Assembly: GCF_000372725.1 (NCBI RefSeq)
Contig: NW_005201792.1
Location: forward strand, 1,056,179-1,120,178
Length of the DNA stretch: 64,000 nucleotides
From: Emiliania huxleyi CCMP1516
Lineage: Eukaryota > Haptophyta > Isochrysidales > Noelaerhabdaceae
Reading direction: 5' to 3'
The notes under the pieces are model-generated. The model saw only the letters and a list, made by a program, of their open reading frames with translations. It searched no databases and was not told the DNA's origin. Both the position numbers and the translations under genes were made by a program. Shown here piece by piece: positions 30,039-40,500 of this stretch (position 1 is the first letter of the stretch; each line of letters opens with the position of its first letter).

Positions 30039-33000
30039 AGCTCCGCGACGAACTTTTCAAGGAGAAGGAGGACCCACGGGTGGCTTGCGATCTGCGCGAG
30101 GGGCGCGCGGTCCGGACGGCGCTGCAGCGCGAGCAGGAAACACGCCAGCCCCGCCTGGGCGGGCCCATGCACCGCGACCAGCCCGCTGCACACGACCGCC
30201 TGGACCCTCGGAGCGTCTGCCGGCTGCCACAACGCCCCGGGCGGCGACGCATCGTGAGGTGAGGGCGTGCAGAGCTGGACGAGGAGACCGGCGAGGCGGA
30301 GGAGCAGCGCGGCGCGCGGCGTGTCGACCGCCTGCGGGGGGTGTTGGTGGAGCGGGCGCTAGCGAAGGTGCGGCGCTGGAGCCAGGCAGAGAGGGGTGAG
30401 TGGTGGCCCGCGCGCCTCGACTGGGATCGCCGAAAAGACTCGAGGGACCGACAGGCCGCACGTGACGAGGACGGCGGCGGGGCTCGCCTGCCGGTCCGCG
30501 AGTCCCCTCGCCTGGTCTGCGCGCAGCAGCTGGACGAGGACCCCCAGGGCGCACAGCTGCATCTCCTCCTCGTCGGAGGCTGACTCGGGGGTCGAGCGAC
30601 GGCTGCCCCCACCGGAGCGGTCCGGCGTAGCAAGCGCAGCGACCTGCGCGAGCAAATCGCGGTCGGCGACCAGCGCTGAGACCACGTCGGGCACCGCCAT
30701 CGCGCCGCCGCCGCCAACAGCGCAGTCGGCCACGTCGAGGGAAGAGTCGAGAGAGATCGCGAGCGAGACGTTGAGGAGGTTGAGGAGCTCCCGCCGGGCC
30801 GCGCCGTCGGCCGCGCTGCCAGGGCGGGCGTCGGGCCACGCCGTCGAAGGCGACGCGTTGGCGACGGGCTCCGGTCCGCACCCCATGCCGCACCCTATGC
30901 CGCACCCTATGCCGCCGCACCCAGGCTCTGCCGGGCCGGGGCGCAGCACCGAGTGAGCGCGCCGGAGTACGTTGTGAAAGCCCTGCCGCATTTGCAGGTG
31001 AAACTCGCGCCTGCTCTGGTCGCGCCCCGCAGAGTCCTCGGTCGAAGCGATGGAAGAGGCGAGCAAGCGGAAGACGAGGGCGAGGGCGGCGCCGTCCACG
31101 TCGGGGTGCAGGCAGAGCCGGCTGAGCGCCGGAGCGAGTCCAGCGGCGACGAGCATTGGGAAGATGCCCGGGTCGTCGGCACTGCGCGGCGGATTGTGGG
31201 GCGGCGGCACCAGCACGCGAGAGAGGAGGCGCAGCACGGCGAGAACAGCGTCGTCGCCGGCCTCGCGCGCCGCTTGCAGGTTGGTCGACAGGAGCGAGAC
31301 GAGGAGGTGTGCCCCTACCTCGCCGCTCTCGCGGACGCCCTTGACCAAGTTGCGCCGGACTGACTCGCCTCCGGCCATCGACGCGCGCGTTGTCGTCTCG
31401 GAGTAGCACCCTCTCGCCCACGCCAGCAGCATTCGCCACGTCTGCTCGCCCGCACCGGCCCCTCCGGCGGAGGAGAAAGCCCGCTCGGTTGGGGTGGCGG
31501 CAGCGCCCCACGGCACGATCGATGTTGGCGATGGCGCGCCCGAGAGCAGCCACGCCACGCACTCTGCGTCCTGAAGTAGCGCGGCAGGGCTGCACTCGAG
31601 AAGCGCCAGCTGAAGGCAGTGGCAAGCCGCCTCACCGCTGTGGTGTAGCGCTTGCTGCGGCGAGTGAGTCGGGTGCAGCGGCGCCAAGCACGCGCGCGCG
31701 AGGCGCAGCAGCGTCGCGACGGGGAGGCTGGCGTGCAGCGAGCCGCGCGGGACGGCGTGAAGGGCGAGCAGGATCTCCTCGATCTGGAGCTGCGCCTCGG
31801 GGTCGTGCGTGCTCCCCTCGACCTGTGCCCAAGGCGGCGCGCCTTCCTCGTGCTGGCCGCCGCGGGCAACCTCGAGGAGCAGGAGGAGGAGCTCGAGGGA
31901 GTACAGCGGGACCTACAAGCACGGCGCTCCGTCTCACCAGCCGATACAGGACAGGGCGCGGCTTTAGAGGCGCGGCGAGCCTCGTCGGTGGCGGCGCGCA
32001 CGCGAGCGACGCAAGAGTGCAGGCCCGTGCAAGGCAACGTGAGCTCGACCCCGCCCGGCTGCCCGCCCGGCGGCTCGACGCGCTCGAGGGCGCCGAGCAG
32101 GGCAATGGCCAGGCGGGCGCTCGACTCGGCGGCGTCCTGGCGCGAGGAGAGGTCGAGCAGCCAGAGGCAGTCTCGCGTGTGCGCGTGGGCGAGGGCTCGC
32201 CGCTCGCCGCCCTCGAGCGAGCTGCCGCAGAGCATCGCCGCGAGCAGCTCGCAGGTGGAGGGGAGGAGCTGGGCGAGGGCGGCTGGCTCCTCCAACTGGT
32301 GCAGCGCGCCGAGCGAGCGCGGCACGAGGAGCGCGCACAAGTGGCAAAGGGCGGGGGCGTGCGCTGGGGAGGACCCTCTCGCCACGGCGGCGGCGAGCCT
32401 GCCCATCCCCGCCAGCGCGAGCGACGCGTGCGCCGCATCGGCGACGCCCGCGTCGATGCAGTCCCCGAGCAGGCCCGCACCGGCCTGGCAAAAGTCGAGG
32501 CAGGTCGGGATCTCGGAGGGGTGCGGCGAGTACCACTCGAGCAGCGCGACGGCGCAGCGGAGGCTCGCGTCCAGCTGGCGCAGGCAGCGGAGCTTGTCGG
32601 CCCAGCGGACGGCTACCGACGGGTGGAGCGCCTCGAGCAGCCGGGCGAGGAGCGAGTTGCAGCGAGGGTGCGGTGTGTGCAAGAGCTCGCCGAGCAGCGC
32701 CACGCACTGCTCCCGCAGGTGCTCCAGCTGATCCACCGTGGCGGACGGCGCGACACCGGCTGAGTCGACCGCCTGGTCCGTGCCCTGCCCAATGGGCCGG
32801 CACGCCTCGAGCAGGAAGGGGACGGTGTCCTCAGTGCAGAGGGCGCGCGTGCACCCCTGGCTGTGCAGCACCGCCAGCACGTCGACCGCAGCGAGCTGCA
32901 GCAGCGGGTCACCAGAGATGAGCGGCGCCTTGAGCGCGTCGAGCGGACGGGGGCGGCAGATTCGGGCGGCGAGCTGCGGGTCGCTCGCCGCGAGGGCGGC

Positions 33001-33838
33001 GAGCAGCTCGCACATCTGCAGCGAGAGGCTTCTCCGCGGGGGCGCGCTCCCCCGGTGCGGCAAGCGGGCGAGGAGCTCGTCAATGTCGACGCCGCAACGG
33101 TGCAGCACGGAGGAGGCGCAGGCGCCGTGCGCCACGATTGTCTGGGCGAGGACTCGGAGCGCGACGCGCTCGAGGCTGTCCGCGTCTCCGAGGATTGCGC
33201 CCACGAGCACGTGCGTGATGCGGCTCTGCTCGACGAGGGCGTTGGCCGCGACCGTGGCCGCCTTGCCCTTGAGCAGGAGCAGCAGCATGCAGAGCAGAGG
33301 CAGCGCCGCGCCCGGGAGGCTGCCCGCCCCGCCGAGCAGGTCGGAGGCAGACTGGAGCATGCGCAGCTTGGCCTCGGCCACCAGCGACGAGGGCCCGAGC
33401 TGCTCCTCATACCGCACCGAGTGGGCGGCCAGCGCCCCGAGCAGAACCTGCGGGGGGAGGGGACACAGAAGACGGTGACAATGGTGTACGTGTACACCAC
33501 ACCGCACAAGGTGGGGGCATGGCGCAGCCGGCGAGCACGGCACGTGCGTAGTAGGGTGGCACATCGCGCGCCTCCAAAAGCTCGGTCACCGCGTCGCTGA
33601 GCTCGGAGCCCCCGCTGAAGAGCGCAGGCAGCGCCGCGTCGATGCAGCGGATGAGCAGCGCGGGCTGGCGCAGGTCCTGCTCGCCGGTCGCCAGAGGAGT
33701 GGCCGCGTCGATGAGCGCGCGGACGCAGAGGAGGCGGTTGCTCAGTGGGCACACGAGGGAGAGGTCGAGGGCATTCAAGGTGGCGCCGACCCTTTCTGGC
33801 GTGAACAGGCCGGGCTCGACTGTGCTCGACCCGCTCAT
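29528..33838 (-). CDS. Giant helical-repeat (HEAT/armadillo-like) protein, about 1367 aa
   Basis: Four exons on the minus strand, all joined in phase 0: 33838-33503, 33447-31981, 31912-30416 and 30331-29528. The ATG begins MSGSSTVEPGLFTPERVGA. The protein is built almost entirely of Leu/Ala-rich helix pairs (LQLAAVDVLAVLHSQGC, REQCVALLGELLHTPHPRCN, AGIFPMLVAAGL-like repeats), as in HEAT/ARM solenoids. There are a few Gly-rich insertions (GGIGCGIGCGMGCG) and a P12 run near residue 1195 encoded by a CGG-repeat microsatellite at 30001-30035. No catalytic motif is seen. Length and fold would suit a scaffold such as a meiotic or centrosomal ARM protein (MEI1/PRD1 or rotatin classes), but no specific relationship can be shown. 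Introns: 33448-33502 is GT-AG; the other two appear GC-AG. Confidence 0.78.
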
Positions 33839-34392
<554 letters not shown>

Positions 34393-34516
34393 CTTCAGCA
34401 ATCCACTCTGGTGTGTGCATGGATCCGAAGCGCCATGGATTGAAAAGGGTGTGACGTCTTTCGACAGCCTCAACGAGATCGTACTACACACAACCATGGA
34501 GAGAAACACGGCACGA

Positions 34517-35128
34517 CTACGTCAAAAACGGGTGGTGGTGGTGTGGCAGCAGGCCTCGGACGCGCGCATACCGCTCGAGCTGGCTCGCCTGTTCGTCGAG
34601 CCTCCTCATCGTCTCGCTCCCCTTGAGGGGCCGTAGGGACCACGCGCGGTGTTGGTCCGACGCGAGCACGAGCCCACCGCAGGGCGCCACCCCGCGGCTC
34701 TCCACATCCGACTGCGAGCTCCACACGTCAATCACCGGGCTCACCTCTGTCGTGCCGTCAGGCCGGTCCACGAGGGCGAGGGCAAACGCCGCGGAGCGCG
34801 TGGCATGCGCGTCCATCGCAGGGTTTCCGACCTTTCCGCTGCTTGTGCATACCTCTGCCTCGGCGGGCATGAGCTGCCGGATGCGCGGACCGCGAAAGAA
34901 TGCCCGCGGGAGAAAGCCACTCTGCAACGCCCGCTCTGTGCTGCTGCCCCCCCGAGGAGTGTCAAATCGCTCCTCAAAATTGAGAATCATGGCGTCGTCC
35001 TCGGCTCCGAGCGAGTGGCGGCTATACTCGGCCGACTCGTCCGTCCGGAGGCCGGGGAGCATGCAGTGGTTTTGCATAGCGCGCGACTTGACACGGTCCA
35101 GGAACTTTGTGGCTCCCAGAAAGTCGGC
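34517..35128 (-). CDS. Unknown protein or 3' exon of a longer gene, 203 codons
   Basis: Open frame on the minus strand from an AG splice acceptor at 35128 (CTCCTAG|GCC) to a stop at 34517. It encodes ADFLGATKFLDRVKSRAM, YSRHSLGAEDDAMILNFEER, AFALALVDRPDGTTEVSPV, IDVWSSQSDVESRGVAPCGG, and ends in His residues. The coding character starts before the first ATG (35077), so an upstream exon is likely. That exon was not found, because the intron side runs into the 145-bp GT microsatellite. Alternatively the gene starts at 35077 (186 aa) or is a 5'-truncated remnant. No family recognised. Confidence 0.5.
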   Translation of the reverse strand, partial: ADFLGATKFLDRVKSRAMQNHCMLPGLRTDESAEYSRHSLGAEDDAMILNFEERFDTPRGGSSTERALQSGFLPRAFFRGPRIRQLMPAEAEVCTSSGKVGNPAMDAHATRSAAFALALVDRPDGTTEVSPVIDVWSSQSDVESRGVAPCGGLVLASDQHRAWSLRPLKGSETMRRLDEQASQLERYARVRGLLPHHHHPFLT

Positions 35129-35188
35129 CTAGGAGACGGCTTTTACTGCAGGTGAGCAGTCTCGACAGGGGCCATGCGTTCACAGTGG

Positions 35189-35336
<148 letters not shown>

Positions 35337-36149
35337 CTGTGTTCTGTGTGTGTGTGTTTGTGAAGTGTCCTATGTGTTTGCGTCTCTGCGAGTAATGCCT
35401 CCGCGATGGCTCGTGCCGGTGTGTGTGCCAGTCCGCGCCAGTCCGCGCCCTTGTCGTGCCAGCAGAAAGAAAGAAAGAAAAGAGACAACCCAAGGGAGGG
35501 ATGTCGTGCCAGCGTGCTGTGAGATGTACGTATGTATGTAGGAAGGTGAAGAACAGCCAGGCTCGGACTGGACACCAACGCGGTATGGGTGGACGCTGGA
35601 CAGATGATGACGGCACGCACGAGCGACACACAGACACAAACAGGCTCACAAGACACACAGCCAGCTGGCTGCCACACACCCTGAGTCGGCGTACACATAA
35701 CTCAAGGCCACATCCTCCCTGTCGCCCCCCCCAGCACTCCAAGGTGCCAAAGGAACAAACAAGCGCACAACAAACAACAGACGACAGCAAGTAACATGTG
35801 AGACTAGAGCAGGCTTGCTCCGCCTCTAGCAATCTCGCCGCCCGGCGAGGCACGGACGAGACCGTGTGTGGGGTCTAGTGAGGTGTCTATGGACGCCCTC
35901 CTCAGAGGCTAGCGGCCAGCCGCTAGCCCTATCTGCTATCTCGCACTCACGGGCAGTGACAATTCAATGTGTGAGTGTTTGCGAGCAGAGGCGCGTGGGC
36001 TAATTCTAGGCCGCACGTCGTGGCACTATGACGGAGGTAGACGTGCGGCCGCAGCGCGCCCGCCGCAGGCTCGGCGGTGCGCGCGTGTTAGCGAGAAAGT
36101 TGCGGGTAGAGCCATGCCCGACTTTTCGAAGGCGAGCCCCACCCCACGG
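35337..36149. other. Repeat-rich spacer
   Basis: 35460-35508 is a solo MITE end (AAAGAAAGAAAGAAAAGAGA, CAACCCAAGGGAGGGATG). 35530-35575 (ATGTAGGAAGGTGAAGAACA, GCCAGGCTCGGACTGGAC) recurs inverted at 44335-44390 and directly at 50850-50880. No gene seen. Confidence 0.6.
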
Positions 36150-36310
36150 ATGCCGGCCGTAAAGAAAGAAAGAAAACAGACAACCCAAGGGAGGGATGGG
36201 AGGACGGCACGCCGCCACCACACAGGGATTTTAAGGCGAGGTGTGTGGTGCGCTAGCCGTCGCCCACCCTAGGGAGTCTGCCTCTTCCTATCTCTCTTCG
36301 CAGCATCCGT
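36150..36310 (+). repeat. Dispersed MITE-family copy
   Basis: Matches 6013-6165: AAAGAAAGAAAGAAAACAGA, GGGAGGACGGCACGCCGCCA, CCACACAGGGATTTTAAGG, TAGCCGTCGCCCACCC, then TATCTCTCTTCGCAG. It ends 80 bp before the next start codon, so it forms part of that gene's 5' flank. Confidence 0.75.
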
Positions 36311-36391
36311 GCCTTGTTAGAAACCCAGGCGAGAATTCTTTTTGCGAGCGCACCTGCTGCGATCGACTCCTCGCGCAGCACCACCGCCAAT

Positions 36392-36868
36392 ATGGCCCTG
36401 CTCGTGCTGCTATGGCCGTGTACGGCGATCATCGGCTGCTCGTCGCCTGGCTGCGCGCTGCTCGCGAGCGCTGTAGGAACGCTACGCTCTGCGGCAGGAA
36501 CGCCTTGCTCTGCGGCAGGAACGCCTCGCTCTGTGATCACCCTTTCCGCAGAGCCGCCTTCGCTGCGTCCCTTTCTCGACAGGCTGCTCGCGTGCAGCAG
36601 TGAGGAGGATAGGAAGGCGAGCATGGTCACAGAGGTGAACCAGTGGTGGACGAGCGGCCCCGACGTCGCCCAGGCCAATGCCGATGAGCTGACTCGGCTC
36701 ATGTCAGCACGCGGGACACGCATCCAGACCAGTGCGATCGCGGCCTACGAGCGGGGCGAGGACACTTCTGAGGCATCTTCCGTGCTTCAGACGCTGGTCG
36801 ATATGACGTTCCATGTCAAAATTATTGTGCGTGACCTGAAGAAGGCCGCTGCGGCGGGCGACATCTAG
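36392..36868 (+). CDS. Putative secreted helical protein, 158 aa
   Basis: Single exon. The ATG at 36392 starts a hydrophobic signal (MALLVLLWPCTAIIGCSSPG). Then come three near-repeats of LRSAAGT / PCSAAGT / PRS from an 18-bp DNA repeat (GCTCTGCGGCAGGAACGC), a helical region (PFLDRLLACSSEEDRKASMV, ELTRLMSARGTRIQTSAIAA) and VLQTLVDMTFHVKIIVRDLK to the end. No known domain. The frame is also open upstream to 36314 without a better start. Confidence 0.55.
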   Translation: MALLVLLWPCTAIIGCSSPGCALLASAVGTLRSAAGTPCSAAGTPRSVITLSAEPPSLRPFLDRLLACSSEEDRKASMVTEVNQWWTSGPDVAQANADELTRLMSARGTRIQTSAIAAYERGEDTSEASSVLQTLVDMTFHVKIIVRDLKKAAAAGDI

Positions 36869-37589
36869 CGAGGTGAAGCGATCGTGGCCAGTATGTGCGC
36901 TGCTCCATTGTCGAGTTTGCGCGAACGGCTTCGGTACGTTACGCGTCTACTTTTCTACGTCCTTAGTGTAGCTTTGTAGCCACGTACAGCACGCAGCTCA
37001 GGCATGCGGCGAGTGCGCGACACCCGCGACAGGGTCCGCAACCGCTGTAACACGCGGCGGGGGGCGGTCGCGGAGACCGCGAAACTCGTAAGGACACCGC
37101 CGCCCGCTGGGCCTGGCCCTGGGGCACCGCACTCAGTCTCGCAGACTGTGTCTACTGTCTGTCTCTCGAGCTTGTCTCTCTGTCACTGTCTCTCTCCGCT
37201 GACCCCTCTAGCTCACTAGCTCTCTTCGTTCCACAAAAGATTGATGATTGTTCGGTATTTGTTTCCAGCAAAAGGCAACTACCTTACACGCGACGTACGG
37301 CTCTTTAGGGCTATTTTCCCCGATCACACGTTATTCTGAACTCGTCACGGCTCCACAAAGCATTGCGCCAGAACCTCCTCGCACGGCGCGGGCGCCTCGG
37401 GTGCCAAAGCGCGCAGCCGACGCAACGCGTTCGCCTATCAGCAAAACCGCGTTTGTGCCGCTCCAGCGAGGGCAATCGTGCGGCGCTGCGCAGCGCGCCA
37501 GAGCGATCGCCCTCTCGCGAGCTCTGCGCGCGTGCTCTTGCGCCGTGGCCTGCGCTCAAGGCAGAAGCAAGTGGTCAGCGATCGGCGGT
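36869..37589. other. Convergent intergenic region
   Basis: Between the secreted unknown (+) and the second giant gene (-). No gene or repeat recognised; CT-rich stretch around 37150-37200. Confidence 0.4.
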
Positions 37590-40500
37590 TCAGGAAAGTG
37601 GAGCAAGGGCTGTGCTGGGGGCGAAGCGCCACCTTTGAGAGCTTCGCGCCCACCGAGCCCAGGGGCGCAGCCTCTGCCTCCGCCAGCCTGAGAGAGGACA
37701 GGCAGGGCAGGCGAGGGGGTTGGAGGCGGAGCGGGCCGGTGCGCCGCCACCGGGTGCCGCGCACCGCTGCAAGACGGGAGCCGTGGCGCTCAGCGAGAGC
37801 GAGAGCGAGAGCGAGAGCGACGCGGCGGACGCGGGGGACGCCGCCTGCGCGTCCGCCTCGAGCTGCGCCACGAGCGACGCCGCCTCCTCGCCCGCCACCA
37901 GAGGCGACGAGCTTCGCCAGAGGCCGTCGACGAGGAAGAGAGCGTTCTCGCCGCCCTCACACGCGCCAACACACGCACCAGCACCGCCCGCCGCGGCGCC
38001 GCCCGGCGCGCCTCTCGCGCGGACGGCGGCGGAGAGAGGCGCGAGCGCGGCGGCGCGCATCGCGGATCGCGTCTCAGCGCGGCAGTGTGCGCCGAGCCAG
38101 CCGGCCAGCAGACAGGCGGCCTGGGGCTCTCCGCCGCTGCCCGCCGCCGCGAGCGCTGAGGCTGCGCCCGGCTGGCCGCCGTGCGAGTAGGAGAGAGCGG
38201 CCCGCGCGAGCGCGCCGCCGAGCAGGCCGGGCGGCACCGGGGCGGCGGCCAGCTCGAGGCGGGCGGAGAAGAGCGCGCGCTGCGCGGGCGAGGTGAGCTC
38301 GAAGCACGCCTCGAGCACGCTCACCGCAGGCCCTGCCTGTGCGGCCGCCAGTCTGCCGAGCGTCGCGCGGAGGAGCTCGGCGGCGAAGCTGCTGGCGGCC
38401 TGCTCAGCCTGCTGCGCGGGGCTGGCGGCAGACGGCCGCGGGCGGGCGGCGCAGATCCAGGCAGACTCCGCTTCCGCGACGGCCCCCTGGGCGCGCGCGT
38501 GGCTTCCCCCGCCGACTCGACCCTCCCCACTCCCCTCGCCACCGGCGGGAAGAGGTGCGCGTGCCCAGCGAGAGGAGGAGGCGGCGGCGGCGGCAGCGTC
38601 CTCCGACCCAAAGGCGGGAGCGGCGTAGCGCGAAAAGTGGCGCGAGCAGCCGTACAGCGCACCGCGCCGCCGCGGCGGCTGTGTCGGCGGTGGCGACGCG
38701 TTTGCGTCGATGCCGCCACAGACCGGGGAGCAAGCGGGGCAGCAGAGCGAGAGGAGGGCGAGGCGGGTCGCTGGCGGCGGCCCGTGCGGGTGCGGCGGCA
38801 GCGAGAGCAGCAGGGAGAGGACGAACGTGACGCGGCTCGGGTGGTGCTGGTACAGCGGCCGGAAAGTGATTAGTTAATTAGTAGTTAATTAGTAGTTAAT
38901 TAGTAGTTGCCTGGTACAGCGGCCGGTAAGTGCGCAGCAAATCAGTCGCCAGCTGCAGCGCCTCACCGCCGCCTGCGTCACCTCCGCCGCCGCCCCTTGC
39001 GCCGATCAGCGCCGCCTCGATCGCCATGTCGACCGCCGGAAGCAGCCTCCTCGCCGCGCTCGAGTAGACACGCGGCCCCGCCCCCCGGCCCGGCAGCAGC
39101 GACGCGGCGGCCTGCGCGGCGTCGTCGTCGAGCGGCCTGATTAATTATCCGAAGTAAGTGTGCTGACAAGTCCTCAGTCGTGAGAGAGACATCGCGTCGA
39201 GCTGCCAGAGCGCGGCGGGTGCGTCGGCGTGGCGGAGCGGCTCCGGCGCGAGGGCTTGCGCGAGCCGCCCCATCGCGGCGCGCTGCTCCGTCGGCGGCGG
39301 CGGCGAGGGCGCCGGAAGCCTCGCAAAGGGAGCGACGAGACGCGCCACCGCCGGGGCCTCGAGCAGCAGCCGGCGCAAGGCTGCGGCGGCGGAACCCGCG
39401 CCGTCGGCCTCCTCGAGGCGGGCGGCGAGGATCGCGACAACGTGCTCCAGTCTCACCAGCTCAAGCGCCGGCCCAAGCGCGCACACCTCTGCGAGAGCAT
39501 CGGCCCGGCCCGCCGCCCCGCCGGCGCCGCCGCGCAGCACAAAGCTCACGGCGACGTGGGCCGCCGCCGGGAGCTGTGCCGGCGGGAAGCCAGCGCCTCC
39601 GCCCAGCTGCCGCGCGCTCGCAACGGCAGCGGGGAGGAGGGTCGCACCCGGCGACTCTGCAAGCTCGGCGATCATCGCGCAGACCGCCGCCGCGTGCAGC
39701 AGCAGAGACGGCGGAGGAGCGGCGCCGCCGTCTGGGTCTGGCGGAGGCGGAGGCGGAGGGGCGGTCGCTCGGCCAAAGAGAAAGTCGCGGGCAAGCCGCA
39801 GCGCATCGGTGCCGCGGTCGGGCGCGGCAGCGTCCGCGGCGGCGGCGGCCACATCGACGACCATCCGCAGCGCGCTGGTGACGGTGCGGCCGAGCTCTGC
39901 GGCCGGCTCCGCCTCGCTGCTGCCGGGCGGGTGGAGGGCGCGCAAGCGGCGCTCGGCGGCGAGGAGGAGGAGGGCGAGCGGCTCGAGCGCGACGGCGGCG
40001 GCGACGTTCGCCGCGCGCGCCGCCGGCGGCGCGTTCGAGTCCTGCGCCGCCTTTGCTGCGGGGATGATGGGGCGGAGGAGCGCGGCGAGGCACTGGGGCG
40101 ACGCTGCTGCGGCGGCGTGCGTGGAGAGGAGATCTTCGGCGGCGCCGTGCGCGGCGGGGCAGCGGCTGCGGGAGAGGGAGGCCGCCGCCAGCTTGAGGAG
40201 AAGCTGGCTGTCTCGCTCGGTGCCTAATTAGTAGTTAATTAGTAGTTAATTAGTAGTTAATTAGTAGTTAATTAGAAGCTGACTGTCTCGCTCGATGCCG
40301 CTGCGGCAGAGTAGCCAGCGGAGGCGGTACGCGAGCAAGTCGAACAGGGCCGCCTACAGTCGGCCGACGGCGGCGGCTCGCAGGACGGGAGACGTACCGA
40401 GCCGCCTCGCGGGGGAGGCTCGCACCAGCGCGTGCGACGTCACCGACCCCGCGGCGGCCGCGGCGGCGGCAGAGCCCGAGGAGGCTGCGTCGGGCGGGCA

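Noticed and set aside
31390-32763. 457-codon plus-strand frame antisense to the giant helical gene
   Set aside because: No homology-like features. The minus strand gives four exons joined in phase with consistent helical repeats.
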